64,000 nt of DNA. Source: Campylobacter concisus. Its GTDB lineage: Bacteria > Campylobacterota > Campylobacteria > Campylobacterales > Campylobacteraceae. Shown in pieces: positions 25,283 through 35,546 of the stretch; positions within the stretch are counted from its first letter, which is position 1; every line of letters begins with the position of its first letter. The position numbers and the translations under genes were made by a program. The stretch lies in contig NZ_NDYP01000003.1 in the NCBI RefSeq assembly GCF_002165775.1, positions 1-64,000 on the forward strand, in the 5' to 3' direction. The notes under the pieces were generated by a model. It saw only the letters and a list, made by a program, of their open reading frames with translations. It did not search any database and was not told the DNA's origin.

Positions 25283-26488
25283 ATGTATCTATTTACTTCT
25301 GAAGTTGTAAGTCCAGGTCACCCAGATAAATGCGCTGATATTATCGCTGATAGCATTGTTGATACCATCTTAACGCAAGATCCAAATGGACGCGTCGCAA
25401 GCGAAGTTTTTGTAGCTGGAAAAAATATAGTAATAGGCGGAGAGATAAACTCAAAGGTGAAACTCTCTTATAAAGACTACGAAAAGATTGTAAAAGACGC
25501 TCTTGCGCATATTGGATATGATGGAAAGAGCAATTTCACAAAAGAGCAGTGCTTGCACCCAGATGATATTGAGGTTAAAGTTTGCATAAATCAACAAAGT
25601 CCAGATATAAATCAAGGTGTTGATCAAAGTGATGGCGAGATCGGAGCAGGTGATCAAGGCATCATGTTTGGCTTTGCAAGCTGCGAAGCAAAAGAATTTA
25701 TGCCAGCAGCTATAACTTACGCAAGAATGCTTTGCGATAAAGTATATAAATTTGCCAAGGCAAATCCTGATAAGCTTGGTGTTGATATAAAAACACAAGT
25801 TACGATTGATTACGGTAGCAAAGATAACTTCGAAAACTGCAAACCTCAAAGCATCCACACTATCGTCGTCTCTGCACCTTGCACGGAGAGCATGAAGATA
25901 GAAGAGCTTCGCGCATTAATTCAAAATTTAATAGATGAAACTGGCCTTCCAAAAGAGCTATATAATAAAGAAAAAACGATCATCTATATAAACCCAACAG
26001 GCAGATATGTAAATCACAGCTCACTTCACGATAGTGGCCTAACAGGCAGAAAACTAATCGTTGATAGCTTTGGCGGATATAGCCCGATAGGTGGCGGTGC
26101 TCAGTCAAGCAAGGACTACACAAAAGTTGATCGTAGCGGTCTTTATGCAGCTCGCTGGATAGCTAAAAATATCGTAGCAGCTGGCCTTGCTAAAAAATGT
26201 ATCGTTCAGATAAGCTACGCTATCGGCGTTGCAAAGCCAACTTCAGTTAGTGTTGATACTATGGGAACTCATGCAAACGGCGTAAATGATGATATGCTTT
26301 CAAATTTTGTAAGCGAGCATTTCTCTCTAACACCTCGCTGGATAACAAATAAATTTGGTCTTGATAAGCCAAGCAAAGATACATTTTTATACGCAAAAGT
26401 AGCTGCAAAAGGCCAAGTGGGAAATGCAAAATACCCTTGGGAAAAGCTCGATGCGGTCGATACTTTTAAGGCTTTACTAAAAAAATAA
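25283..26488 (+). CDS. metK: S-adenosylmethionine synthetase
   Basis: A 401-residue enzyme making SAM from methionine and ATP. N-terminal MYLFTSEVVSPGHPDKCADI with the catalytic His, the hexapeptide-like GAGDQGIMFG and the phosphate-binding GGGAQSSKDYTKVDRSG are all present. The start is ATG 25283 after AAAAGGATAAAA; an in-frame TTG at 25241 lies before the -10 region and is rejected. It converges with lnt through a shared terminator. Confidence 0.97.
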   Translation: MYLFTSEVVSPGHPDKCADIIADSIVDTILTQDPNGRVASEVFVAGKNIVIGGEINSKVKLSYKDYEKIVKDALAHIGYDGKSNFTKEQCLHPDDIEVKVCINQQSPDINQGVDQSDGEIGAGDQGIMFGFASCEAKEFMPAAITYARMLCDKVYKFAKANPDKLGVDIKTQVTIDYGSKDNFENCKPQSIHTIVVSAPCTESMKIEELRALIQNLIDETGLPKELYNKEKTIIYINPTGRYVNHSSLHDSGLTGRKLIVDSFGGYSPIGGGAQSSKDYTKVDRSGLYAARWIAKNIVAAGLAKKCIVQISYAIGVAKPTSVSVDTMGTHANGVNDDMLSNFVSEHFSLTPRWITNKFGLDKPSKDTFLYAKVAAKGQVGNAKYPWEKLDAVDTFKALLKK

Positions 26489-26493
26489 TCAAA

Positions 26494-26520
26494 AAAGTGG
26501 CTTTATTTTAAAGCCACTTT
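26494..26520. terminator. Bidirectional terminator between metK and lnt
   Basis: AAAGTGGCTTT-attttt-AAAGCCACTTT style perfect 11-base stem (26494-26504 with 26510-26520) around ATTTT, with A-runs before and T-runs after on both strands. The minus-strand lnt stop codon (26508-26510) lies inside the hairpin. Confidence 0.85.
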
Positions 26521-27827
26521 AAATTTATAAATTTAAAACTCATCCCAAAACGCTTTTTTGGCTTTATGATCTCACTTTTTGAGCCATTTACGCTGTGATA
26601 GACCACTTTATTATATTTTGTAGCGAGATGTTTTATGAGCACTCTTTGAAGCAGTGGCTCGCTACTTGGCACAAACCAGCCGTTATTTGTAATAGCCACA
26701 ACCACATCAAATTCGCCCTTGTAAAGCTCCTCTCTTGTAGCTTCGTAGCAGATGGCGTTTCTGATTTTAACTCCGTCTATCTCATAGTCACTAAAATTTT
26801 CAGCCTTTTTAAAGTCGCTAGCTCCGTCGAAAAATAGCTTATTTACCGCATCTTGCATAAATTTTGGCAAAGGAATTTCTTCTCCAAAAGGGACTAAAAA
26901 TTTCTTATCCATTCGCCTAAGATTACCATCTTGAAACAAAAATGCAGAGTTATAAATTTGCTTATTTTCATAGGCAAGCGCGCCAGCTACGATGGTTATC
27001 CTTTTTGAAAGCTCTTTTAGCTCATCAACAAGTAGTGGCTCGTTTGTCATAAACAGTGGAAATGCACTCTCTGGAAGCACGATGAGACGTTTTTGCTCAG
27101 CAATGGCGCTATTGATGAGGTCTAAATTTTCATTTGTAAATTTCATACGCAAGCTTTTATTCCAGCGCACTCTTTGAGCGACATTGGTATTTACTAGCTC
27201 CACGTCAAATGGCAAAGTTTTTGCCTCGCTACTTTTAAACTGCAAAGCGGCGATGAGGCAGATAAAAGCTAGGCTAAATTTTAAAAATTTATTATTTAGA
27301 CTTAAAGAGATGGCTGCTAAAAATATAAATATAAGCCCCCTAGTGCTTGGCTCAAAAGCTCCTAAAACAAGGGTGGCTTCAAGGTTAAACCAGTTAAAGC
27401 CAAATGGGTGAACGTAGCTTATTAAAAATAGCAAAATGGCTCTTAGTGCCACAAAGCTTGGGAAAGAGGCCATCCAAAACATAAGCCCATAAACAAGGGC
27501 TACAAAGAGGATAACAAATGGGATAAGCCAGACAAGCTCGTAGTAGATGAAGCTAAAGCCGATCCAGTAAAACCACAAAATTCCAGTGAAAAATCCAGCT
27601 GCGAAAAAGCCAGCCCTGTTTAAATTTATAATGATGTAAATTCCAGCTAGCGTGAGAAAAGGAGAGATGAAATTTAAAATTTGATTTTCAGCCATAGCTA
27701 AAAAAATGAAATTAGAGAGCAAAAAAGCACCGACAAAGGCTTTTATTATAATTTTAGTGCTAAAATGTCCGTTTAAAAATCTTACAAATAAGGAAATCCA
27801 TGCAAAACGCAGAATTTTTAACATCAC
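26508..27827 (-). CDS. lnt: Apolipoprotein N-acyltransferase
   Basis: Up to 439 residues. It has about seven membrane spans followed by a nitrilase-like catalytic domain: LIVLPESAFPLF (catalytic Glu), KKFLVPFGEEIPLP (Lys) and GVKIRNAICYEATREELYK (Cys). It adds the third acyl chain to lipoproteins in the inner membrane. The frame starts with ATGATG at 27827, which overlaps the divergent yajC start by 28 bases. The true start may be a rare codon near the segment FSTKIIIKAFVGAF, since homologues appear to begin about there; no ATG, GTG or TTG lies between. Confidence 0.9.
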   Translation of the reverse strand: MMLKILRFAWISLFVRFLNGHFSTKIIIKAFVGAFLLSNFIFLAMAENQILNFISPFLTLAGIYIIINLNRAGFFAAGFFTGILWFYWIGFSFIYYELVWLIPFVILFVALVYGLMFWMASFPSFVALRAILLFLISYVHPFGFNWFNLEATLVLGAFEPSTRGLIFIFLAAISLSLNNKFLKFSLAFICLIAALQFKSSEAKTLPFDVELVNTNVAQRVRWNKSLRMKFTNENLDLINSAIAEQKRLIVLPESAFPLFMTNEPLLVDELKELSKRITIVAGALAYENKQIYNSAFLFQDGNLRRMDKKFLVPFGEEIPLPKFMQDAVNKLFFDGASDFKKAENFSDYEIDGVKIRNAICYEATREELYKGEFDVVVAITNNGWFVPSSEPLLQRVLIKHLATKYNKVVYHSVNGSKSEIIKPKKRFGMSFKFINLKWL

Positions 27828-28072
27828 TACTACCCCTTGTTGTGCTTTTCGCCATATTTTACTTTTTGGTTATCAGACCTCAACAAAAACAACAAAAAGC
27901 CCATGCAGCAATGCTTGCAGCTCTTGATAAAGGCGATAAGATAGTAACTAATGGCGGACTTATATGCGAAGTGATTAAAGCCGAAAATGATTTTATCAAA
28001 GTTAAACTTAACGATGATGTAATTGTTCGTGTAGCACGTGAGTTTGTAGCTAAAAAGATCGAAGATAAATAA
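27800..28072 (+). CDS. yajC: Sec translocase accessory subunit YajC
   Basis: A 90-residue inner-membrane protein with one span (LLPLVVLFAIFYFLVIRPQQ) followed by the conserved QQKQQKAHAAMLAALDKGDK and VTNGGLICEV. It associates with SecDF and the Sec/YidC machinery. Ribosome site AAGGAAATCC. Its TAA overlaps the secD ATG (TAATG). Confidence 0.96.
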   Translation: MQNAEFLTSLLPLVVLFAIFYFLVIRPQQKQQKAHAAMLAALDKGDKIVTNGGLICEVIKAENDFIKVKLNDDVIVRVAREFVAKKIEDK

Positions 28073-29652
28073 TGCGTAACGCAAGAGTTACATATAGGCT
28101 GATTATATTAATATTAGCCTTGATTTTTAGTTTTGGCTTTTCGGTGCCATCTTTTTTTCAGACTCAAAGCGGAGCTAAAATTTCGCTGGGACTTGATCTT
28201 CAAGGTGGCCTTCATATGCTTCTTGGTGTTGAGACTAACGAAGCCATCCACTCTAAGATCAAATCAATCGCTGGAAGTATAAATTATTATGCTAAAAAAG
28301 AAGATGTACTTATTGATAAATTTAAGATAAAAGAAGATAGTGTTGATTTTGCACTACTTGATAGTGACGAGGCTTCAAAGGTTGATAAGGCACTTGCTGA
28401 GATAAAAGGGCTTGATATCAAAAAAGATGGACTAAACTATCACATTACTCTAACAGAGCAAGAGAGACTTGATACGATCGAGTATGCGATCTCGCAAGCT
28501 GTTGAGACTATTAGAAACAGACTCGATCAGTTTGGTCTAGCTGAGCCAACTGTTGCCAGACAGGGCAAAGATAATATCCTAGTTGAGCTTCCTGGCATAA
28601 AGACTGAAGAGGATGAACAAAGAGCAAGAGATCTCATCGCAAAGGCTGCTCACTTGCAGCTTATGGCAGTTGATGATAAAAGACAAGATCAGTCTAATAC
28701 AATGAGCGAGGCTGAAGCTGAGAGCTACGGCGATGTGATCTTTAAAGATGCTAAAAATGACCGTGTAAAATATGTCGTTAAAAATATCCCAGTGCTTGAT
28801 GGCTCGATGCTAACTGACGCAAAGGTTGCATTTTCTCAGCAAAATAACCTACCGATCATAAATTTCACTCTAAATTCAGAGGGTGCTAGAATTTTTGGCG
28901 ATTTTACTGGTGCAAATGTTGGCAAAAGGCTTGCTATTGTGCTTGATGGCAAGGTTTATTCAGCTCCTGTTATAAATGAAAGAATAGGTGGCGGCAGCGG
29001 CCAGATTAGTGGTGGCTTTACTCTTGATGAAGCTCACGACGTAGCGATCGCGCTTAGAAGCGGTGCACTTTTAGCCCCTGTTAAGATGCTGGAAAAAAGA
29101 AGCGTTGGCCCATCTTTGGGACAAGAGAGTATCAACCAAAGCATGGTAGCTCTTGCTGCCGGATCTATCTTGGTCGTGCTATTTATGCTAGCTTATTATG
29201 GAATTTCTGGAATTTTTGCAAATATTGCACTAGTTGCAGACGTCGTTATATTAGTAGCTGTCATGGCGCTTTTTGGAGCGACACTTACTCTTCCTGGTAT
29301 GGCTGGTATCGTGTTAACGATTGGTATGGCTGTTGATGCAAACGTCATCATAAATGAGCGTATACGTGAGCTTTTACGCGAGGGAGTGGCGATAAGGACA
29401 GCTGTGCAAAAGGGCTATGAGCATGCAATGAGCGCGATCATCGACTCAAACTTAACTACTATCATCACAGTTGCAGTACTCTATGCTTATGGTACTGGAC
29501 CAGTTAAAGGCTTTGCAGTAACAATGGCAATAGGTATAATGGCTTCGATGCTAACAGCTATACTTGGTACTCATGGCATGTTTGATGCTGCTATGGACAA
29601 GATAGAAAAAAGCGGAAATACCAGACTTTGGTTTGGTTATAAAAGGAGCTAG
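28072..29652 (+). CDS. secD: Protein translocase subunit SecD
   Basis: A 526-residue RND-family subunit using the proton-motive force to drive late steps of Sec export. It contains SLGLDLQGGLHMLLGVE (D1 motif), a periplasmic P1 domain, EVGPSLG-like RSVGPSLGQESINQS, and the membrane motifs LPGMAGIVLTIGMAVDANVI and NERIRELLREG. It is one base overlapped with yajC and two bases before secF. Confidence 0.97.
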   Translation: MRNARVTYRLIILILALIFSFGFSVPSFFQTQSGAKISLGLDLQGGLHMLLGVETNEAIHSKIKSIAGSINYYAKKEDVLIDKFKIKEDSVDFALLDSDEASKVDKALAEIKGLDIKKDGLNYHITLTEQERLDTIEYAISQAVETIRNRLDQFGLAEPTVARQGKDNILVELPGIKTEEDEQRARDLIAKAAHLQLMAVDDKRQDQSNTMSEAEAESYGDVIFKDAKNDRVKYVVKNIPVLDGSMLTDAKVAFSQQNNLPIINFTLNSEGARIFGDFTGANVGKRLAIVLDGKVYSAPVINERIGGGSGQISGGFTLDEAHDVAIALRSGALLAPVKMLEKRSVGPSLGQESINQSMVALAAGSILVVLFMLAYYGISGIFANIALVADVVILVAVMALFGATLTLPGMAGIVLTIGMAVDANVIINERIRELLREGVAIRTAVQKGYEHAMSAIIDSNLTTIITVAVLYAYGTGPVKGFAVTMAIGIMASMLTAILGTHGMFDAAMDKIEKSGNTRLWFGYKRS

Positions 29653-29654
29653 GG

Positions 29655-30626
29655 ATGCAAATTTTTACTAAAGCAAAAGTTTATGATTTTATGCGGTTTA
29701 GATTTGCTTCATTGGCACTTTCTATATTTTTATTTGTTGGTTCGATCTTTTTGCTTGCAACAAAGGGTTTAAACTATGGCATCGATTTTTCTGGTGGTAC
29801 GCTTATACAGCTAAAATACGATACCAAAGCGCCACTTGATAAAATTCGCGATGCTTTTGGCACAAATGAAGTTCTTAAAAACGCCTCTGTTACTGAGTTT
29901 GGAAGCGAAGATGAAGCTGTTATTAGATTTTCAGGATCAAGCTCAAATTTAACTGGTGACATCGGCACTGAGATAAAACAAATTTTAAAAGATACTGGAA
30001 ATTTTGAAGTAAGACGTGTTGATATCGTTGGTCCAAAGGTTGGTGACGAGCTTAGGCAAAAGGGTTTGATGGCTCTTGGAATTTCACTAATTGGCGTGCT
30101 TCTTTATATCACATTTAGATTTGAATGGCGATTTGCGCTAGCTGCGATCGCAACTGAAATTCACGATATAGTCATAACCGTCGGTGCTATTTCACTATTT
30201 GATATCGATGTAAATTTGGACACACTAGCGGCTGTTTTAACAGTTCTTGGCTACTCTCTAAATGATACGATCATCATTTTTGACAGAATCAGAGAGGGTA
30301 TTAAAGAGAGTAAGAGAACTGACATAGAGGGCGTTATCAACGAGTCGGTCTCAGCCACGCTTTCAAGAACTATTCTAACTTCTGCAACTACTATGATGAC
30401 GGTTCTTGTGCTATTTTTATTTGGTGGAGATATGATACATGGATTTTCATTTATTCTTATCGTTGGTATCATTATAGGAACGATCAGCTCGATCTACATC
30501 TCTTCGCCGTTTCTTATCTGGTTTAAATTTAGCATTGAGCATTTTAGAGCTAGAGAGACTGAGAAGCAAAGGATCAGAAAAGAGCGCGAAAAAGAGCGCG
30601 CTATGTTTGAAAAAGGCGTTGTATAA
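29655..30626 (+). CDS. secF: Protein translocase subunit SecF
   Basis: A 323-residue partner of SecD. It shows GLNYGIDFSGGTLIQLKYD, the family signature VGPKVGDELRQKGLMALG, GYSLNDTIIIFDRIREG and TSATTMMTVLVLFLFGG. It completes yajC-secD-secF. The C-terminus is a charged Arg/Lys/Glu helix (ETEKQRIRKEREKERAMFEK). Confidence 0.97.
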   Translation: MQIFTKAKVYDFMRFRFASLALSIFLFVGSIFLLATKGLNYGIDFSGGTLIQLKYDTKAPLDKIRDAFGTNEVLKNASVTEFGSEDEAVIRFSGSSSNLTGDIGTEIKQILKDTGNFEVRRVDIVGPKVGDELRQKGLMALGISLIGVLLYITFRFEWRFALAAIATEIHDIVITVGAISLFDIDVNLDTLAAVLTVLGYSLNDTIIIFDRIREGIKESKRTDIEGVINESVSATLSRTILTSATTMMTVLVLFLFGGDMIHGFSFILIVGIIIGTISSIYISSPFLIWFKFSIEHFRARETEKQRIRKEREKERAMFEKGVV

Positions 30627-30635
30627 GGAGGGGTA

Positions 30636-30974
30636 ATGAACTGGGGAAAGGTTATCTACATATTTTTTGCGCTGATGAGTCTTACGACTACGGCGGAGTT
30701 TTTATATGATAAAAATGAGATTGCCCTTTTTGTGGCAGCTAGTATAAATTTGGTTTCGACGTTGCTTAAGATCGGTGTTAAAAATTTACTTTCAGCTGAG
30801 CTTTTTGCAAGCTCGCTGGTTGCTGATTTACACCTTATACCAGCTTTTGTTATTTTGCAAGTCTCTGAAAATATAACACTTAGCTATTCGTTGGCTATTG
30901 GCGCAGTCATTGCAAATATATTTTCACTAGCCTTGGTTTTAATAGAATCAAGTAAAGCTCAAGAAGAATTTTAG
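30636..30974 (+). CDS. Small conserved membrane protein (DUF6394-like)
   Basis: A 112-residue protein with three or four hydrophobic segments ([78 protein letters not shown]). It resembles a small uncharacterised family found next to secDF-leuS in Campylobacterota; the DUF number is from memory. It begins nine bases after secF and ends eight before leuS, so it is in the operon. AAGGAGGGGTA is an unusually strong ribosome site. Confidence 0.75.
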   Translation: MNWGKVIYIFFALMSLTTTAEFLYDKNEIALFVAASINLVSTLLKIGVKNLLSAELFASSLVADLHLIPAFVILQVSENITLSYSLAIGAVIANIFSLALVLIESSKAQEEF

Positions 30975-30982
30975 GAGAAAAA

Positions 30983-33448
30983 ATGGCTGAAAAGAGAAAA
31001 TATGAGCCTTTAAAGATAGAAAAAAAATGGCAAGAGATTTGGGATAAAAATGAGGAATTTGAACCAAAATACGATCTAAGCTTGCCAAAAAAATATATCC
31101 TAAGCATGTTTCCTTATCCAAGCGGACGCATACATATGGGGCATGTAAGAAACTACTCTATCGGCGATGCACTTGCTAGATCATATAGAAAAAGCGGATA
31201 TAACGTGCTTCATCCTATTGGCTTTGATAGCTTTGGTATGCCAGCTGAAAACGCAGCCATAAAACATAAAATTCACCCTAAAATTTGGACTTACGAAAAC
31301 ATCGACTATATGAAAAAAGAGCTTGCAAGCCTTGGTTTTTCATTTTCTAAAAAGAGAATTTTAGCCACGTCTGACCCACTTTATACAAAGTGGGAGCAAA
31401 GCTTTTTTATAAAGATGTTTGAAAAAGGGCTTGTTTATAGAAAAAATGCAATTATAAATTGGTGCGAATACGATCAAACCGTGCTTGCAAATGAGCAGGT
31501 GGAGGATGGCAAATGCTGGAGATGTGGTAATGATGTTGTACAAAAAGAGCTTCCAGGATATTACTTTAACATCACAAAATACGCTAGTGAGCTACTTGAT
31601 GATCTGAAACTTCTTGAAGGCAAATGGCCAAATCAAGTAATTACAATGCAAGAAAACTGGATCGGCAGAAGCTACGGCTTGGAGTTTAAATTTTATCTTG
31701 ATGAGACTTCAAAAGAGGCTTTAGGTTGTAAATTTGATGGCTTTGAGGTGTTTACTACAAGAGCTGATACGATTTACGGCGTTAGCTACACAGCCCTTGC
31801 ACCTGAGCATCCTATTGTAAAAGCGTTGCTTGAGAGTAATAAAATTGATGAAAACAAAAAGACAAAGATAAAAGCAATCCTAAATCAAAGCCCAAGAGAG
31901 CGTCAAGCGAGCGAAAAAGATGGAGAATTTTTAGGAATTTATGTCGTTCATCCACTTACCAATGAAAAAATCCCAGTTTGGGTTGCAAATTTTATCTTAG
32001 CTGACTACGGCAGTGGTGCTATCATGGCTGTTCCTGCGCACGATCAAAGAGACTTCGAGTTTGCAACCAAATTTAATCTACCTATAAAACCAGTCGTAAA
32101 GTCACTTGATGGAGAGAGCGACGGCTCTAAGGCATATTCAGAGTATGGAATTTCCATAAATTCTGAGCTGATAAACGGTCTTGCTTCAGAGGAAGCTAAA
32201 AGCTTTATAATAGAGAAATTTGAAAAAGATGGTTTAGGCAAAAGGATCACAAACTATAAGCTAAGAGACTGGGGAATTTCTCGCCAAAGATACTGGGGTG
32301 CGCCAATACCTGTCGTGCATTGCAAATGCTGCGGCGTAGTGCCAGAAAAAGATGAAAATTTGCCTATTGCGCTGCCTGAAGATGTTGAGATCACAGGCGA
32401 GGGCAACCCCCTCGATAAACACCCAACTTGGAAATTTGCAAAGTGTCCAAAATGTGGCAAAGACGCGATCAGAGAGACTGATACGATGGATACATTTGTG
32501 GAGAGTAGCTGGTATTTTGCTAGATTTGCAAGCGATGAGAAGACTTGGGAGCAAAAAGCGCTTGATAAAAAGAGCGTGAATTACTGGATGAATGTAGATC
32601 AGTATATCGGTGGTATCGAGCATGCGATATTGCACCTTTTATACGCTAGATTTTTCCAAAAGGTCTTAAGAGATCTGGGCTATCTAAGAGATGATGAGCC
32701 ATTTGAAAATTTGCTAACTCAAGGCATGGTCTTAAAAGATGGTAAAAAGATGAGTAAAAGTAAGGGCAATGTCGTAGATCCTGACGATATCATCAATAAA
32801 TACGGTGCCGATACGGCAAGGCTTTTTATACTTTTTGCTGCTCCTCCTCAAAAAGAGCTTGAGTGGAACGACAGTGCAGTTGAGGGTGCATTTAGGTTTT
32901 TAAATAGACTTTGGGAAAAGGCACAAACTATCAAAAAGATAGACGAACTGCCTCAGATAGACCATGAAAGTCTAAACAAAGATGAGAAATTTGCAAGGCT
33001 AAAAATTTATGAAGCACTTAAAAAATCAACCGAGGTTTTTGGCGACACATTTGCTTTTAATACATTGATCGCTGCTTGCATGGAGGCACTAAATGCTATA
33101 AATGCTCAGGATAACGAAGATGTAAATGCTGAGGGCTTTTTCATCATCTTAAATTTACTAGAACCTATCGTGCCGCACATTGCAAACGAGCTTAGCGAAG
33201 AGCTTTTTGGTAGAAAAAATTTCACAGAGATAGCTGTAAAAGAAGAGGTCTTTGTAAAAGATAGCATCGCTCTTGCAGTTACAGTCAATGGCAAGAAAAG
33301 GGCTGAGTTTGAAGTGGCAACAAGCGAGAGCGAGGGTGAAATTTTAAAGCTAGCTAAGCAAAATGTGGCTAAATGGCTTGAAGGAAAAGAAATTTTAAAA
33401 GAGATTTATATAAAAGGCAAATTAGTAAATTTTGTCATTAAAGGATAA
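30983..33448 (+). CDS. leuS: Leucyl-tRNA synthetase
   Basis: An 821-residue class I synthetase. ATP-site motifs are HMGH (51-54, in [18 protein letters not shown]) and KMSKS (589-593). The CP1 editing domain includes [20 protein letters not shown] and [18 protein letters not shown]. Zinc-type Cys pairs occur in CEYDQ...GKCWRCG and in HCKCCG...KCPKCG. The C-terminal anticodon-binding domain is complete. Ribosome site AGGAG. It lies in the secF-leuS-lptE run. Confidence 0.97.
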   Translation: MAEKRKYEPLKIEKKWQEIWDKNEEFEPKYDLSLPKKYILSMFPYPSGRIHMGHVRNYSIGDALARSYRKSGYNVLHPIGFDSFGMPAENAAIKHKIHPKIWTYENIDYMKKELASLGFSFSKKRILATSDPLYTKWEQSFFIKMFEKGLVYRKNAIINWCEYDQTVLANEQVEDGKCWRCGNDVVQKELPGYYFNITKYASELLDDLKLLEGKWPNQVITMQENWIGRSYGLEFKFYLDETSKEALGCKFDGFEVFTTRADTIYGVSYTALAPEHPIVKALLESNKIDENKKTKIKAILNQSPRERQASEKDGEFLGIYVVHPLTNEKIPVWVANFILADYGSGAIMAVPAHDQRDFEFATKFNLPIKPVVKSLDGESDGSKAYSEYGISINSELINGLASEEAKSFIIEKFEKDGLGKRITNYKLRDWGISRQRYWGAPIPVVHCKCCGVVPEKDENLPIALPEDVEITGEGNPLDKHPTWKFAKCPKCGKDAIRETDTMDTFVESSWYFARFASDEKTWEQKALDKKSVNYWMNVDQYIGGIEHAILHLLYARFFQKVLRDLGYLRDDEPFENLLTQGMVLKDGKKMSKSKGNVVDPDDIINKYGADTARLFILFAAPPQKELEWNDSAVEGAFRFLNRLWEKAQTIKKIDELPQIDHESLNKDEKFARLKIYEALKKSTEVFGDTFAFNTLIAACMEALNAINAQDNEDVNAEGFFIILNLLEPIVPHIANELSEELFGRKNFTEIAVKEEVFVKDSIALAVTVNGKKRAEFEVATSESEGEILKLAKQNVAKWLEGKEILKEIYIKGKLVNFVIKG

Positions 33449-33451
33449 ATT

Positions 33452-33991
33452 TTGAGATATTTTTTAGCGTTTTTTATTGCGATATTTATCTGCGGGTGTG
33501 GTTATAAGCCGGTTTCAAAGATCACACATGATCTAGTAGGTGATAAAATTTACGTTGATGTGATCATCAGTAAAGAAGAGCCAAAAAATAGTGTTTGGAT
33601 AAAGGATGCTGTAAAAGAGGGCATGGTCGCAAGGCTAAATAAAAATTTATCAAGCAAAGAGAGTGCTGATACTTCGATAATTATTTCGGTAAAAGATTTA
33701 AATTACGAAGCAATTATTTATGACGAATTTGGCTACATTACGTCATACAAAGCACATTTAAACTTAAATTATAAGACTAAATTTAAAGATGGTAGCGTGG
33801 TTGATATTCCAGCCACTGGCGAGTATGACTTTAGTGTCGCAAGACGTCAAAAAGATGTAAGATTTGCTGATAGCGTTCTTAGTGATACTCAAAAATACGA
33901 AGCTATCAAAGAGGCATCAAAAGAGGCCTTTGATGAGTATATCGCAAGTTTAGCGGTAAAAGGATATAGAAATGGCAGCAGTAACCGTTAG
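33452..33991 (+). CDS. lptE: LPS-assembly lipoprotein LptE
   Basis: A 179-residue lipoprotein that plugs the LptD barrel for LPS insertion. The signal MRYFLAFFIAIFICGCGYKP has a lipobox (Cys16 or so) followed by the G-Y-K/R-P start typical of LptE. The mature domain has the alternating strands IYVDVIISKEEPKNSVWIKD and ADTSIIISVKDLNYEAIIYD. The start is TTG, with AAAGGA seven bases upstream. The position after leuS matches other Campylobacterota and E. coli (leuS-lptE). It overlaps the next gene by 20 bases. Confidence 0.88.
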   Translation: MRYFLAFFIAIFICGCGYKPVSKITHDLVGDKIYVDVIISKEEPKNSVWIKDAVKEGMVARLNKNLSSKESADTSIIISVKDLNYEAIIYDEFGYITSYKAHLNLNYKTKFKDGSVVDIPATGEYDFSVARRQKDVRFADSVLSDTQKYEAIKEASKEAFDEYIASLAVKGYRNGSSNR

Positions 33992-35546
33992 TCAAATAGT
34001 CAAGGAAGCCTTAAATGAGATCAAAGATCGTCATTTGATGCTAACGCCAGAGAATTACACTGAAGTCTATAATGAAATTTCTAAAAAATATGGCTTTACA
34101 ACAGAAGAGAGTAAAAAGATAGAAAAATATATCTCAAGGCTTGGTGATGAATATAAAAATCAAGCCCTAAGCCTTCATATAAAGACGGTCGATGAGTTTG
34201 TCGCTTTTATGACTGCTAGGCTCTCTAGAGGTGCTCAACAAGGAGCAGGACTTGCGGCTGACGATAAAAAATTACAATCACTAAACGCATTTGCTAGAAG
34301 AATTCTACAAGCTATCTCAATGCTTCACAATAAAGATGCAAAAAGCTTAGCAGAGCAAAGTATGCAGCTACTTGCTAGAAGATATGATGAGAAAAATCTT
34401 GAAGAAATGTGCCTTAGATGGTTTGACTTTGTTAGCTCTTACGACACTGAATTTTTAGAATTTTTAAAATATTATGGCGTGAGGGACTTTGATGATTTAA
34501 AGACAATGAGTTCTGAACTTGAGAAATTTCTTACACAAAAAGATGAAGATGGCGAAGAAGATGTTTTGATTCAGCTTTTAAGCCTTACTCTTGAACCTTC
34601 TATTACAAAGGATCTTGATGAAGAGCTTAGCGCGATAAGAAGTACTTTGAAACAAAATCCTAAAACCTTAAATAGCAAAGAATTTCAAGAAAAGGTAAAG
34701 GCATTTGTTGATCGCAGAATAGAAGAAGATAGAACGGAGATCATAGAAAAAGTTGGTTCGTTAAATAATGTCTTACAAAATATAAGCGAGAGAATTTCTG
34801 ATATCGCGGTTAGTTCGCAAAGTAGTTCCGATAAAGTAAAAAGCATTAAAAATGATCTTAAAAATGTAAATTTAAATACAAATAGCATTGATCAAGTAAG
34901 AAGCATGCTTATTGAGATCGCTGGTGCTTTGGAGATCGAGAGTAAAGAGCTAGGTATCGAGATGCACAATAGGCAAGCTACTATCTTAGAGCTTCAAAAT
35001 AGAGTGAACAGCCTTGAAAAAGAGCTTGAAGAAGCTAAGTTGGAGAGTAAAGAGGACTTTTTGACAAAAGTATCTACTAAGCGTGCTTTGATGAATGAGA
35101 TTCAACGCATTGAAGAGGCATATAAACGCTATGGGACTGATTACTCTATATGCTTTGTTGATATTGATCATTTCAAAAGCATAAACGATACTTATGGGCA
35201 TGAGGCTGGAGATGTTATTCTTTCAGCAGTGGCTCAAGTGCTTAAGAAAAATGCTAGAAAGGTTGATTTTGTTGGTAGATATGGCGGTGAAGAATTTGTA
35301 ATCTTACTTCCAAGCACTGGCTTAAAAGATAGTGTTAAATTTGGAGATAAGCTAAGAAGTATGATAGAAAATTTCAAATTTATCTATAAAAATGAGCGTA
35401 TTAAGGTTACTATCAGCTCTGGTATAGCGACAAGAAGTGCAAATTTAAGCGAGACGATGACGCTTGAAGCTGCTGATAAGATGCTTTATCTCTCAAAAGA
35501 AAATGGTAGAAATCAAGTAATGCCAAAGATAATCGAGGAAAAATGA
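33972..35546 (+). CDS. GGDEF diguanylate cyclase with novel N-terminal helical region
   Basis: A 524-residue cytoplasmic protein. The N-terminal 330 residues are helical and polar without a recognised sensor, ending in a coiled coil (LELQNRVNSLEKELEEAKLE). The C-terminal 170 residues form a GGDEF domain: DFLTKVSTKRALMNE, CFVDIDHFKSINDTYGHEAG and the active site GGEEF (438-442). An inhibitory I-site RxxD (RKVD, 429-432) lies exactly five residues before it. It should make cyclic di-GMP and be feedback-inhibited. It lies between lptE and folC with overlaps on both sides, an odd neighbourhood for a signalling enzyme. Confidence 0.93.
   Translation: MAAVTVSQIVKEALNEIKDRHLMLTPENYTEVYNEISKKYGFTTEESKKIEKYISRLGDEYKNQALSLHIKTVDEFVAFMTARLSRGAQQGAGLAADDKKLQSLNAFARRILQAISMLHNKDAKSLAEQSMQLLARRYDEKNLEEMCLRWFDFVSSYDTEFLEFLKYYGVRDFDDLKTMSSELEKFLTQKDEDGEEDVLIQLLSLTLEPSITKDLDEELSAIRSTLKQNPKTLNSKEFQEKVKAFVDRRIEEDRTEIIEKVGSLNNVLQNISERISDIAVSSQSSSDKVKSIKNDLKNVNLNTNSIDQVRSMLIEIAGALEIESKELGIEMHNRQATILELQNRVNSLEKELEEAKLESKEDFLTKVSTKRALMNEIQRIEEAYKRYGTDYSICFVDIDHFKSINDTYGHEAGDVILSAVAQVLKKNARKVDFVGRYGGEEFVILLPSTGLKDSVKFGDKLRSMIENFKFIYKNERIKVTISSGIATRSANLSETMTLEAADKMLYLSKENGRNQVMPKIIEEK

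Noticed and set aside
25451-25858. Long minus-strand open frame inside metK
   Set aside because: It overlaps a highly conserved gene completely, has a composition mirroring metK codons and no ribosome site.
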